64,000 nucleotides of DNA from Martinezella dioscoreae (GCF_009176305.1 NZ_BLAJ01000004.1:1-64000), one strand, 5' to 3'; positions 28,046-37,337 are shown, numbered from the stretch's first letter. Notes: generated by a model not told the origin, from the letters alone. Made by a program: numbers and translations.

Positions 28046-28371
28046 GATGTCCTCCTTGAAGACAATTGATCGAGGCTCGCGCCTCAAATCAAATCTCGTC
28101 AATCTGGCGTCCAGTGTCATTGCGTTGGGTCAAAGACGAAACCGTGTCTTGGCGAGCTCCGTCTGGTCGGTCGGGACCGGTGGGTACACCCGGGGTCGTC
28201 TGGAACTGGGTCCCCTGGTGCGCGGATTCAGGGGCTATCAAGTTTCGTCTTCAGTCGATGGCTGACTGGCCGCGCTTGCTCTCTTATCGGGCTATCTGTT
28301 GATCATGCGACGTCTACAATGCTGGCAAGCATCAAGGAGGCATGCCAGGAAAACAGCATTGGCGCTTGCTG
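28046..28371. other. Intergenic region between the BON and universal stress genes
   Basis: 326 bp with no convincing gene. It holds the BON promoter and an imperfect anaerobox-like sequence at 28120-28133 (TTGCG-TTGG-GTCAA, two mismatches on the left). Confidence 0.4.
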
Positions 28372-29205
28372 TCAGTGGGCAAGAAACAACGGTATGTCCG
28401 AGTCTTTCAGCATCGATCGTGTCACTCCACCGAACAGGCGTTCCTGCAAGCGTGGATGACTATAGGCTCCCATGACGATCATGTCTGCTGCGATGTCTGC
28501 TGCGTGTTGTCGCAACGTTTCATCGACCAATCGACCGCCGCTCGCAACGCAATCGACATCGACCTTGACACCATGTCGCGTGAGGAAAGCAGCGATATCT
28601 GCGCCAGGCTCTTCGCCATTGACGGAGCGCGCAGCAAGGGGATCGACAAGCGTGACATGAACCGTTCCGGCGGCTTGCAAGAAGTCGATCGACTGGCGCG
28701 CGGCGCGCGCGGCCTCCTCGCCAGAGTCCCAGGCCAGCAAAATTGTTTTCGGCGGGAGCCGAACCATCTTGTCGCTCGGGGTGACAAGCACCGGTGCGGG
28801 CGACTGAAATAACGCCCCGTCGATCACTCTTCGCCGAAGTTCCTCGTTGCGGGCGGCCTCCGGACCGATGAGGACGAGATCGGCATAAAGAGCTCGCTCG
28901 GCTATGTCATCGTCTGCCCAGGCAAATTCCGTGTAGATTTCCTGCACGTCATAGGAGGACGCGCTCCCGCTGAGCAGCGTTTTGATATCGGCTGCTCTTT
29001 CGGTCAATCTATCTATTTCACGTTGCTGCTCACCGAGCCTGATCGTGGAGAGGGCATCATGTGCGGTGAGTGGAGGCGTGGCGCACATCGAAACCACCAA
29101 TGCGGTAAGATGGGCACCGTGCGTTTGGCAAAAATCGACGGCGCCCTTCAGGTCATCCTTGAATTGATTGACATCGAGGATACTCAAGACGGTTTTGATG
29201 GACAT
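28372..29205 (-). CDS. Universal stress protein, tandem-type
   Basis: A 277-residue two-domain Usp. The C-terminal domain has ILLAWDSGEEAARAA and the ATP-site pattern GAYSHPRLQERLFGGVTRSML. The ending DIPLFLAH matches EMPVLVAH of the protein at 25686. I chose the ATG at 29205 (MSIKTVLSIL), with AAGGCGAT upstream. A TTGAT half-site with a poor second half (29268-29281) lies 62 bp upstream; I do not count it as a box. Confidence 0.87.
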   Translation of the reverse strand: MSIKTVLSILDVNQFKDDLKGAVDFCQTHGAHLTALVVSMCATPPLTAHDALSTIRLGEQQREIDRLTERAADIKTLLSGSASSYDVQEIYTEFAWADDDIAERALYADLVLIGPEAARNEELRRRVIDGALFQSPAPVLVTPSDKMVRLPPKTILLAWDSGEEAARAARQSIDFLQAAGTVHVTLVDPLAARSVNGEEPGADIAAFLTRHGVKVDVDCVASGGRLVDETLRQHAADIAADMIVMGAYSHPRLQERLFGGVTRSMLKDSDIPLFLAH

Positions 29206-29331
29206 GGTCGGATCGCCTTTCTTGTTTGGAGGAAAGGACAGCAAACCTCACTTTCAATCTCATTTCCTTGATCTTCCGCAAAGCGAGCCTGATCCGCTGC
29301 GCATAAGGTTGGATGCATGCGAGGGAACCAG

Positions 29332-30933
29332 ATGACGGATTCAGTTTTACATTTCCACGGTGCGGCCGGATCGGTAACCGGCTCGTGCTTTGTCCTTGAG
29401 CACCGCGGCACCCGCATAATGGTCGATTGTGGCATGTTCCAGGGCTCCAAGACCGAGAAGGAACTGAATTACAGGCCGTTCCCATTCGATGCGTCTCTGA
29501 TTGACGCCGTCATTCTGACCCATGCGCATATCGATCATTCGGGACTTATCCCGAAGCTGGTGAAAGCCGGCTTCGAAGGGCCTATTCATTGCACGCCAGC
29601 GACCTTGGATCTGTGCTCGATCATGCTGCAAGACTCCGGACATATTCAGGAATCGGAAGTCGATCAGCTGAATCGCCGCTACCGGCATAGATCGCGCGAC
29701 ACGTTACAACCCATCTACACCGCAGAAGACGCGCGCGCCGCGATGATGCAGTTTCGAGCGGTCGCCTACAAAGAATGGCAGAGATTGGAGGGCGGACTTG
29801 GATTTCGGCTTTGGGACGCCGGACATCTGCTCGGTTCGGCTTCGGTCGAGATCGAACTCGCGACCGAAAATGGCCCCATCCGCATACTGTTTTCCGGTGA
29901 CGTTGGTCCGCAACACAAGCTTTTGGAGGCCCGACCGGATGCTCCCAAGGATTTCGATTACGTCATCTGCGAAAGCACGTATGGGGATCGTGAACGAGAC
30001 GAAGTTTCCGACGTCGCTCGTCGCGGGCAACTTCGCGAGATCCTTCTCAAGGCCTATCATCCCAACGGCGCTCTGCTGATTCCATCATTTGCGGTCGAAC
30101 GCACACAGGAATTGGTGGCTGATATCAATGGGCTGATGGATGCTGGTGAGATATCCCGCTGTCCCATCATCATCGACTCTCCATTGGCTTCGCGCGCGAC
30201 CGCAATCTTCAAGCAGCATGCGCATTCCATCCCCAACGGCGACCTACTGATCAAAGCATTGAATGCCAAAAATGTACGCTTTACGGAAACGGCCGAGCAA
30301 TCAAAAGCAATCGACCTCATTCGCGGCTTCCATATCATCATCGCTGCCAGTGGCATGTGTGAGGCCGGCCGCATTCGTCACCGTCTCAAGAACTGGCTTT
30401 GGCGCGATGAAGGCACTGTGTTGCTCGTCGGATTCCAGGCAGCCGGCACCCTCGGGAGAATTCTTGAAGACGGCGCGCGCACCGTAAAAATCCAGGGTGA
30501 GGAGATCATTGTCCGCGCGACTGTGCGATCACTGGATGCCTATAGCGGTCACGCCGACGCCAGCGAATTGAGAGCTTGGATAGGAGCCAGGGAACCGATT
30601 CGCTCGGGGCTGTTTCTGGTTCATGGCGAGCCTGCCGCGCGCGACAGTCTGAAATCTCGTCTGTTGGTCGAGAAGCCGGAAGCGACCATTGTCGTGCCAT
30701 CGCTCGACGACAGCTACAGTCTGACGAAAACAGCCGCCGTACCGCTCGCACGCGGTACGCCGCCTCCGCGCCTAGCGCCCCAGGATGTCGGCCATTCGGA
30801 TTGGCATAATGACTATCAATCGATCGTCCTCGATCTCGAGGAGCGGTTGCGTCAAACCGCCGACCGGAAAGCGCGCGCCGTTATTCTTCGGCGCGTCAAA
30901 AGAGCTATTGAGGATGACGGGCGTTCAAGCTAG
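29332..30933 (+). CDS. Metallo-beta-lactamase/beta-CASP RNase-like protein
   Basis: A 533-residue protein of the beta-CASP group, which cuts RNA (CPSF73/RNase J relatives). The zinc motif HAHIDHSG is at residues 64-71. SGDVGP, the beta-CASP motifs ESTYGDR, PSFAVERTQEL and ASGMCEAGRIRHRLKNWL, and the late SGHADASEL histidine all fit an active enzyme. The last 70 residues are a basic tail. GAGGGAACC precedes the ATG at 29332. Its target is unknown. Its place among anaerobox genes suggests RNA turnover in hypoxia, as an inference. It probably forms an operon with the small gene 18 bp downstream. Confidence 0.88.
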   Translation: MTDSVLHFHGAAGSVTGSCFVLEHRGTRIMVDCGMFQGSKTEKELNYRPFPFDASLIDAVILTHAHIDHSGLIPKLVKAGFEGPIHCTPATLDLCSIMLQDSGHIQESEVDQLNRRYRHRSRDTLQPIYTAEDARAAMMQFRAVAYKEWQRLEGGLGFRLWDAGHLLGSASVEIELATENGPIRILFSGDVGPQHKLLEARPDAPKDFDYVICESTYGDRERDEVSDVARRGQLREILLKAYHPNGALLIPSFAVERTQELVADINGLMDAGEISRCPIIIDSPLASRATAIFKQHAHSIPNGDLLIKALNAKNVRFTETAEQSKAIDLIRGFHIIIAASGMCEAGRIRHRLKNWLWRDEGTVLLVGFQAAGTLGRILEDGARTVKIQGEEIIVRATVRSLDAYSGHADASELRAWIGAREPIRSGLFLVHGEPAARDSLKSRLLVEKPEATIVVPSLDDSYSLTKTAAVPLARGTPPPRLAPQDVGHSDWHNDYQSIVLDLEERLRQTADRKARAVILRRVKRAIEDDGRSS

Positions 30934-30951
30934 CCACAACGGAGTAAGACC

Positions 30952-31311
30952 ATGCTGATGACGGATCGCGATTGCAGAAGGGGAGGGCAGCGATTTGCCA
31001 TTCCGACGCTCGGAGAGGTCGAGGGCAAGGTCATCGCGTCGGAGATTGTCGCCTCAATTTGCCTGCATGAGCTTTCGGCCTATTCCGGCAGCACGGGAAT
31101 GCTCTCTATCAAGAATAGGATCAGACAAGCCCTTGATGCGCGCTGCACAAACGCAAGCCTTTGTCACGAGGACACCGATGCGGGGGTAGTATATGCCTTG
31201 GAGCTACTTGATGCGGCAGCCGAAGTCGCAGGCAACCAGGCTGATACCACCGCGAAGTCCGGTGGTTGCGAGACCGTCCGCCGATTGCGGCGCATAGCGA
31301 GCATGAAATGA
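30952..31311 (+). CDS. Small protein of unknown function, IP[S/T]LGEVEG family
   Basis: A 119-residue paralogue of the protein at 7009-7320. It has IPTLGEVEG at about residues 16-24, then LDARCTNASLCHEDTD, where the two Cys sit as in the paralogue, and YALELLDAA. The basic C-terminal 25 residues are extra. GGAGTAAG precedes the ATG. It follows the beta-CASP gene closely. No known fold is recognised; a metal or nucleotide role for the paired Cys is only a guess. Confidence 0.78.
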   Translation: MLMTDRDCRRGGQRFAIPTLGEVEGKVIASEIVASICLHELSAYSGSTGMLSIKNRIRQALDARCTNASLCHEDTDAGVVYALELLDAAAEVAGNQADTTAKSGGCETVRRLRRIASMK

Positions 31312-31402
31312 CAGCGCACGGCAGCAACCAGCCGGAATAAAGGCAGCGCCGCAAGCCCACGCGTTTCTCAAATCGCGGTTTGCCGGTGTTCGTCTTGTTA
31401 AG

Positions 31403-31852
31403 CTACGCGGCGCTATTTGATTGCTGTGGGCGCTCGGGCCAGAGCGACCCAAGGGACGGGTTCATCGCGAGCTTGACTTTCTTGATCGCAGGTGGGCTCA
31501 GGCGATGATCCAGCAACTTGAAGACATTCTGTGCTGCCTGCTCGACGCCTATGTCATTCAGCCTCACTGATCGCGTGCCTACGCTCGCAAGGAATGCCAT
31601 TCTATTTGAGCACGGTTGGGTGTGCTCAGGCCGCCAGTTTTCGTAGAATAATCCGCGGATCAATGGCGGCAGATGCGCTGAGAAGTCAGCCATTGCCTTC
31701 TGGCTCATTGAATCTCGAAGCGCGTGTAGGACGGAGCGCAGGCACTCATAGGCCTCATTCCGTTCACAATGGAGATATTCGGACAATTCTACGACCCATG
31801 TTTCGGCTTGGTGCGCAGAATCCGAGAAGGTCTGGGAAGGGATAAAGTTCAT
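31403..31852 (-). CDS. DUF2267 domain protein
   Basis: A 149-residue helical protein with the DUF2267 pattern: an N-terminal helical region with ECLRSVLHALRDSM, then FSAHLPPLIRGLFYENWRP, and a late LLDHRLSPPAIKKVKLAMNPSLGSLWP. Function of the family is unknown; members often sit beside stress and envelope genes. It converges with the small IPTLGEVEG gene. An AGGAGGCTTA-like ribosome site lies before the ATG. Confidence 0.8.
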   Translation of the reverse strand: MNFIPSQTFSDSAHQAETWVVELSEYLHCERNEAYECLRSVLHALRDSMSQKAMADFSAHLPPLIRGLFYENWRPEHTQPCSNRMAFLASVGTRSVRLNDIGVEQAAQNVFKLLDHRLSPPAIKKVKLAMNPSLGSLWPERPQQSNSAA

Positions 31853-32017
31853 GATAAGCCTCCTTGATCGAGACTATCGTCACCGAATTCCCGATGATGC
31901 GCGTTGTCCTGGATCAACATCGCGGTTCTATTTGCATGGGATGTTGAGGCGACGTCTTGCCGGCTTTGACGATGACAGAACTATCTCCCCCCGAGTTGAA
32001 CGGTCTCCATGGATTAC

Positions 32018-32208
32018 TTATGAAGAGCGACCTTCGGCGCTATAGAGCCGCTGGGAACTTCCCGCCACGGATCAGCGGGATCCTCGTGGATGACGACCTC
32101 AATCTCGGTAAGTCCACCGTCCGTCTGTTCGATCACAAGGGCGTCTCCGCCGCCCGTGCAGGCGGCGGTCATGCCGTGATCGACCAGTAGAGACGAAGCG
32201 AGACATGT
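32018..32208 (-). pseudogene. Decayed carbamate kinase (arcC) fragment
   Basis: Read on the minus strand, this stretch encodes SSLLVDHGMTAACTGGG, then VIEQTDGGLTEIEVVIHED. After an apparent deletion it continues VPSGSIAPKVALHK and a stop. The window's intact ArcC (40580-41518) has ALLVNHGVTVICTGGG, VIEQADGRLTGIEAVIDKD and FPPGSMAPKVAAAIQF. About 45 residues between the two blocks and the whole N-terminal two thirds are missing, and stops lie just upstream. The remnant is oriented like the arc operon but about 8 kb away. Confidence 0.78.
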
Positions 32209-32356
32209 CTATCAGGCCGAAAGAATGGCAGAGGGATGTGAGATCCCGTGGCCTTTTGCTGCTTCCGGCCAGCCGAAGTCTCTTCTCAAAGGACGGAAGA
32301 TCTCTCTTCACGGATCGGATCGAACAATGACTGATCGCGACGCTTGCACTGAGCAG

Positions 32357-32370
32357 ATGATCTACGTCAA
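32357..32370. promoter_or_regulatory. Near-consensus anaerobox upstream of the HlyD operon
   Basis: ATGAT-CTAC-GTCAA has one mismatch at the first base and lies 95 bp upstream of the TTG start at 32466. Confidence 0.45.
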
Positions 32371-32465
32371 TGACGAGGAATCCCACCCGTGAATAATGAA
32401 CGCAGCGCCTGAGTGGTTCGCCACGCCGGCAGCACCCATTCAGTTCGTTCTTCGGGAGCCGTTTC

Positions 32466-33500
32466 TTGCACAAATCCCATGTCCCTTTTCTTTTTGCCGT
32501 TGTTGCGATCCTGAGCCTGAATGCAGGAAGCCACGACGCCGTGGCGCGTGATGCAGCAACGTTGAGCGACCACGTGCAAGAGCTCTGGAACAAGCTGCGC
32601 GGCAGCGAGCAGGTGCCCGGCATCGCGACGTCCAACGGCCGCATCGAGGCGCAACAGGTTCTGGTTTCCGCGAAATTCGCTGGCCGTGTCGCCGACGTTC
32701 TTGTCGAGGAGGGACAGATAGTCGATCCCGGCGCTGTCATTGCGCGGATGGACACGTCCGAGCTTGATGCGCAGCTTTCGGGCGCGGAGGCGGAAGTTCG
32801 GCGTTCCGAAACCGGCGTGGCAACTGCCGAGGCGACCATCGCGCAGCGTGGTAGCGAACTCACACTTGCGCGCCTGGAACTTGAACGAGCCTCCGATCTC
32901 AGTGCCACCGGCAGCGGTACGCGGCAACAACTCGACCTGCGTCGCAGCCAGCTCGCCGTTGCCGAGGCGGTCTCTCGTTCCGCGCTCGCAAGCCGCGATG
33001 AGGCTCAGGCTGGGCTGGACGCCGCCCGCGCCGAGGTTGCGCGCATTCGCTCGCAGCTCGACGATGCGATCCTAAAGGCGCCCAGACGAGGGCGCGTGGA
33101 ATATAAGTTGGTGCAGTCGGGCGAAGTGGTGGCAGCCGGTGCGCCGATCGCGACACTCCTGGATTTGACTGACGTCTATATGACCGTTTTTCTGCCAGCG
33201 AGGGCCGCTGGGCGCCTCGCTTTTGGTGATGAGGCGCGAATCATTCTCGATCCAGCGCCCGGTTATGTCGTACCTGCGACCATCTCCTTCGTTGCCGCGG
33301 AGGCGCAGTTCACGCCGAAAACGGTCGAGACCGAGGACGAGCGCGAGAAGCTGATGTTCCGCGTCAAACTTCGTATCGCCTCCGATTTGCTCAAGCAGTA
33401 CGAAACCCGGGTGAAGACGGGGGTTCGCGGCGTGGGTTACGTGCGCACCGATCCTGCCGCTGCATGGCCGCCGCAACTCGCCGTGAAGTTACCCCAATGA
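32466..33500 (+). CDS. HlyD-family membrane fusion protein
   Basis: A 344-residue periplasmic adaptor. It has an N-terminal signal-anchor (about residues 6-21), a biotinyl-lipoyl-like barrel around GRIEAQQVLVSAKFAGRVADVLVEEGQ, a long coiled-coil hairpin (about 90-205), the second barrel half ILKAPRRGRVEYKLVQSGEVV and a beta-barrel end. The start is TTG, with GGGAG eight bases upstream and no ATG in a better place. Its stop overlaps the ATG of the ABC gene. It matches the YhiI-type partner of RbbA-like exporters. Confidence 0.86.
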   Translation: MHKSHVPFLFAVVAILSLNAGSHDAVARDAATLSDHVQELWNKLRGSEQVPGIATSNGRIEAQQVLVSAKFAGRVADVLVEEGQIVDPGAVIARMDTSELDAQLSGAEAEVRRSETGVATAEATIAQRGSELTLARLELERASDLSATGSGTRQQLDLRRSQLAVAEAVSRSALASRDEAQAGLDAARAEVARIRSQLDDAILKAPRRGRVEYKLVQSGEVVAAGAPIATLLDLTDVYMTVFLPARAAGRLAFGDEARIILDPAPGYVVPATISFVAAEAQFTPKTVETEDEREKLMFRVKLRIASDLLKQYETRVKTGVRGVGYVRTDPAAAWPPQLAVKLPQ

Positions 33501-36214
33501 CGGGCGAAGTTATCAGCCTCGCCGGCGTTACGCATCGCTATGGGAAGAAAGTGGCACTCGACGGGGTCGATCTCGTTGTTCCGGCGGGCTGCATGGCAGG
33601 CGTCATTGGCCCGGACGGCGTTGGAAAGTCGACGCTGCTCGCGCTCGCTGCCGGGGTGACAAGGTCGCAACAGGGGAACATCCACGTCCTCGACGGCGAT
33701 ATGTCCGACGCGCATCAGCGCCGTCTCGCTGGTGCCCGCATTGCCTATATGCCCCAGGGTCTCGGCCGCAATCTCTATCCGACGCTGAGCGTTGCGGAAA
33801 ATCTCGATTTCTTCGGTCGCCTCTTCGCGATGGATCGCAACGAGCGCCGGGAACATATGGACGAACTGCTCAAGATCACTGGGCTTGCTCCGTTTCGGGA
33901 TCGCCCCGCCGGTAAGCTGTCAGGCGGCATGAAACAGAAACTTGGCATCTGCGCCGCTCTTATTCATGATCCGGACATTCTTATTCTCGACGAACCGACG
34001 ACAGGCATCGACCCGCTGTCGCGTCGGCAATTTTGGGAATTGATCGCACGCATGCGGGCCAGACGGCCGGGGATGAGCGTCATCGTCGCCACTGCCTACA
34101 TGGAAGAAGCCGAACGTTTCGATTGGCTTGTCGCCATGCATGGAGGCCGGGTCATCGCGACGGGGAGCCCGGCGGAGATCAAGCGAAGCACAAGACAATC
34201 CTCCCTGGAGGGCGCCTTTGTTGCACTCTTGCCGGAGGAACTACGCAGAGCCGATGCGCCGCTTCTCGTGGTCCCGCGCCTGGCTGGAGATGGTATCCCC
34301 GCGATCGAAGCTGAGGGACTTACCAGACGTTTTGATGACTTCACTGCGGTCGATCACGTAAGCTTTCGTATCGAAAGGGGCGAGATTTTCGGCTTTCTCG
34401 GCTCGAATGGCAGCGGCAAAAGTACCACGATGAAGATGCTGACGGGTTTGCTTCCCGCAAGCGAAGGCGAGGCGCGCCTCTTCGGTCAGCCGCTCAAGGC
34501 CGGGGATTTGGAAACGCGTCGCCGCGTCGGCTATATGTCACAGGCATTTTCTCTTTATAGCGAACTGTCGGTCCGCCAGAACCTGGTGCTGCATGCACAG
34601 TTGTTCGGCCTTCCGGCCGAGCAGGTAACGGTTCGTGTCAAGGAAATGCTTGCCGATTTTGAACTGACAGCCGTTGCCGATCGTCGCCCGGAGAGCCTGC
34701 CGCTCGGCATGCGACAGCGCCTGCAACTGGCGGCGGCGGTCATCCATCGCCCGGAGGTACTGATCCTGGATGAGCCGACATCCGGGGTCGATCCCGTCGC
34801 CCGCGACAGTTTCTGGCGTTCGCTCCTGAGCTTGTCACGCAAAGATGGCGTGACGATCTTCCTCTCCACGCATTTCATGAATGAAGCCGAACGTTGTGAT
34901 CGTATTTCCATGATGCACGAGGGCAAGGTGCTCGCCGTCGGCAGTCCGGCGGAGTTGAAAAAGCAGCGCGGTTGCGAGGTGCTGGAGGATGTCTTCATCG
35001 ACGTGCTCACTGAGGCGGGGATGGGACGGGACGACACGCCGCCAATCGCAACTGCGGCGAAGGCTGCCGACGTCTCGAAGCCGGGCATCTTCGACCTTCG
35101 CCGCTTATGGGCCTATGCATGGCGCGAAAACCTGGAAATACGCCGCGACCCCACGCGTTTGATCTTCGCATTTCTAGGTCCGGTCATTCTCCTCCTGGCC
35201 TTCGGCTACGGCATCTCCTTCGATGTGGAGCGTCTTCCCTTTGCGGTCTTCGATCAGGACCAATCGGCTGAAAGCAGGCAACTTCTGGAGAGCTTTCAGG
35301 GTTCGCGCTATTTTGATGAGCAACCGGCGGTGTCCTCCATCGATGACCTTGAGACTCGTCTCAAAAGCGCCGAGCTGAAGCTGGCGATCGAGATTCCGAC
35401 AGATTTCGGCAGGGATCTGCTGCGTCAGATCCATCCGGAAGTCTCGGTCTGGCTCGATGGCGCCATGCCTTTCCGAGCGGAGACGGCGCGCGGCTATGTC
35501 TCAGGGCTTGCCACGAGCTACATGACGGATAATGCCGCCCGTCAAAGCGGTCGCGCCACATCCCCCTATCCCATAGAAATTGAACGTCGTTTTCGCTACA
35601 ATCAGGCTTTCAAAAGCGCCAACGCCATTGTGCCAAGTGTCATCGTGCTGATGCTGGTGCTCATTCCCGCCATCATGACCGCGCTTGGCGTCGTCAAGGA
35701 GAAAGAGACCGGATCCATCGCCAACTTCCAGTCGACGCCCGTCACGAAGATCGAATTCCTTCTTGGCAAACAGTTGCCCTATGTCGCGATCGCGTTCCTG
35801 AGTTTCATTCTTCTTGTGCTGATGACTCGTTTTGTCTTCGCAGTGCCGGTCAAAGGTTCCCTCCTGGCCTTTGCTGCCGGATCGCTGCTTTATGTTTTCG
35901 CGACGACCGGCTTCGGACTGTTCATATCGAGCTTTGTCCGCAGTCAGGTCGCCGCCATTTTCGCGACAGCCATCATCGCCATTATCCCGGCGGTGAATTT
36001 TTCCGGACTGCTCGTCCCAGTCTCGTCGCTTTCGGGGGGCGGACGGCTCATGGGGCTTGCCTTCCCGTCGGCATGGTATCAGCCGGTCAGCGTCGGTGTC
36101 TTAGCAAAGGGGCTGGGTTTTGCCGATCTCTGGTTCGATATGTTGGTGATCGGCCTCTTTGGACTCGGGTTCATCGCGGCCGCGATTATTTCACTGCGAA
36201 AGAGAGGGGCCTGA
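33497..36214 (+). CDS. RbbA/YhiH-like double-ATPase ABC exporter fused to ABC-2 permease
   Basis: A 905-residue fusion of two ATPase domains and an ABC-2 membrane domain. The first ATPase (about 1-230) has GPDGVGKST, LSGGMKQKL and LDEPTTGIDP. The second (about 275-500) has GSNGSGKST, the altered signature LPLGMRQRL and LDEPTSGVDP. The membrane part (about 525-905) starts with one helix, has a large periplasmic loop, and ends with five helices. The ATG overlaps the HlyD stop; the permease gene follows one base after. Export of an unknown drug, lipid or envelope substrate is likely. RbbA has also been described as ribosome-associated, which I cannot judge here. Confidence 0.88.
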   Translation: MTGEVISLAGVTHRYGKKVALDGVDLVVPAGCMAGVIGPDGVGKSTLLALAAGVTRSQQGNIHVLDGDMSDAHQRRLAGARIAYMPQGLGRNLYPTLSVAENLDFFGRLFAMDRNERREHMDELLKITGLAPFRDRPAGKLSGGMKQKLGICAALIHDPDILILDEPTTGIDPLSRRQFWELIARMRARRPGMSVIVATAYMEEAERFDWLVAMHGGRVIATGSPAEIKRSTRQSSLEGAFVALLPEELRRADAPLLVVPRLAGDGIPAIEAEGLTRRFDDFTAVDHVSFRIERGEIFGFLGSNGSGKSTTMKMLTGLLPASEGEARLFGQPLKAGDLETRRRVGYMSQAFSLYSELSVRQNLVLHAQLFGLPAEQVTVRVKEMLADFELTAVADRRPESLPLGMRQRLQLAAAVIHRPEVLILDEPTSGVDPVARDSFWRSLLSLSRKDGVTIFLSTHFMNEAERCDRISMMHEGKVLAVGSPAELKKQRGCEVLEDVFIDVLTEAGMGRDDTPPIATAAKAADVSKPGIFDLRRLWAYAWRENLEIRRDPTRLIFAFLGPVILLLAFGYGISFDVERLPFAVFDQDQSAESRQLLESFQGSRYFDEQPAVSSIDDLETRLKSAELKLAIEIPTDFGRDLLRQIHPEVSVWLDGAMPFRAETARGYVSGLATSYMTDNAARQSGRATSPYPIEIERRFRYNQAFKSANAIVPSVIVLMLVLIPAIMTALGVVKEKETGSIANFQSTPVTKIEFLLGKQLPYVAIAFLSFILLVLMTRFVFAVPVKGSLLAFAAGSLLYVFATTGFGLFISSFVRSQVAAIFATAIIAIIPAVNFSGLLVPVSSLSGGGRLMGLAFPSAWYQPVSVGVLAKGLGFADLWFDMLVIGLFGLGFIAAAIISLRKRGA

Positions 36215-36215
36215 C

Positions 36216-37337
36216 ATGGCTGCCCGTCTTTTCCGGATCCTTCGCCTGGGCATCAAGGAGCTCTACAGCCTCAAGGCCGATCCTGTCCTTGTCGCGCTGA
36301 TCGTCTATACATTTACCTTCGCCATCTACGCCGTGGCGACGGGCGCGAAATTCGAGGTTGAGAATGCCGCGGTGGCGATCGTCGATGAAGACCGTTCGAT
36401 GCTGTCCGCACGATTGCGCGATGCCCTGCTACAGCCATTTTTCAAGCCTCCGGAATTGATCGATGCCGACGAGATCGATGCTGTGATGGATGCCGGCCGC
36501 TTCGTTTTTGTCGTCGAGATTCCACCCAAATTCGAGCAGGACGTGATTGCCGGGCGCCATCCATCGGTCCAGATTGATATCGACGCGACCGCGATGTCGC
36601 AGGCCGGCAATGGAGCCTCCTATATCCAGAATATCATCCTGCAGGAGGTGCTGACGGCAATGCCCGGAGTTGATCAGAAACAACCGATCAATCTGATCGT
36701 ACGGGCGAAATTCAACCCCAACCTCAAATCCGAATGGTTCACGGCCGTGATGCAGGTGATCAACAATATCACCATGCTCTCGGTTATCTTGACGGGCGCG
36801 GCACTGATCCGCGAGCGCGAACATGGAACGATCGAGCACCTGCTCGTCATGCCGGTCACCCCGATCGAAATCATGCTCGCAAAAATATGGGCGAATGGCC
36901 TCGTCATCGTCGTGGCTGCGATCTTCTCGCTTATCGCCGTCGTCGAGCGCCTGCTCGGTGTGCCCGTCGCCGGATCTGTGAGCCTCTTTGTAACCGCGGC
37001 CGTCCTCTACCAGTTTTCGGTGACGTCACTCGGCATCTTGATTGCCACCGTTTCCACTTCGATGGCGCAGTTCGGACTGATTGTGATGCCGGTGCTTATC
37101 ATCATGAACCTCTTATCCGGAAGCACGACACCCATGGAGAGCATGCCCGGCTGGTTGCAGAATGTGATGCAGCTTTCGCCATCGACACATTTCGTCGCCT
37201 TATCCCAGGCCGTGCTTTATCGGGGAGCCGGATTTGCGATCATATGGCCGCAAATGCTGGCGCTCTTCGGCATCGGAGCGGCATTCTTTGCCGTGGCTAC
37301 GCTGCGTTTTCGCAAGTCGCTTCTCAGCGGTCAGTGA
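36216..37337 (+). CDS. ABC-2 type permease (YhhJ-like)
   Basis: A 373-residue permease with one N-terminal helix, a large extracytoplasmic loop (to about 180) and five C-terminal helices, with INNITMLSVILTGAALIREREHGTIEHLLVMPVTP as the family hallmark. The ATG follows the RbbA stop almost directly, with GAGAGGGG as ribosome site inside the previous gene. It completes a HlyD-RbbA-permease export unit. Confidence 0.88.
   Translation: MAARLFRILRLGIKELYSLKADPVLVALIVYTFTFAIYAVATGAKFEVENAAVAIVDEDRSMLSARLRDALLQPFFKPPELIDADEIDAVMDAGRFVFVVEIPPKFEQDVIAGRHPSVQIDIDATAMSQAGNGASYIQNIILQEVLTAMPGVDQKQPINLIVRAKFNPNLKSEWFTAVMQVINNITMLSVILTGAALIREREHGTIEHLLVMPVTPIEIMLAKIWANGLVIVVAAIFSLIAVVERLLGVPVAGSVSLFVTAAVLYQFSVTSLGILIATVSTSMAQFGLIVMPVLIIMNLLSGSTTPMESMPGWLQNVMQLSPSTHFVALSQAVLYRGAGFAIIWPQMLALFGIGAAFFAVATLRFRKSLLSGQ

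Larger units (their letters stand above)
31853..32465. other. Gap before the HlyD operon, with an arcC remnant
   Basis: 613 bp without an intact gene. It contains the decayed carbamate kinase fragment (32018-32208) and a near-consensus anaerobox (32357-32370). The rest shows no recognisable feature. Confidence 0.6.

Noticed and set aside
28120..28133. TTGCG-TTGG-GTCAA upstream of the second triple-BON gene
   Set aside because: Two mismatches in the left half. It is noted in the intergenic entry but not counted as a box.
29268..29281. TTGAT-CTTC-CGCAA before the universal stress and beta-CASP genes
   Set aside because: The right half-site has two mismatches; too weak to call without experimental support.
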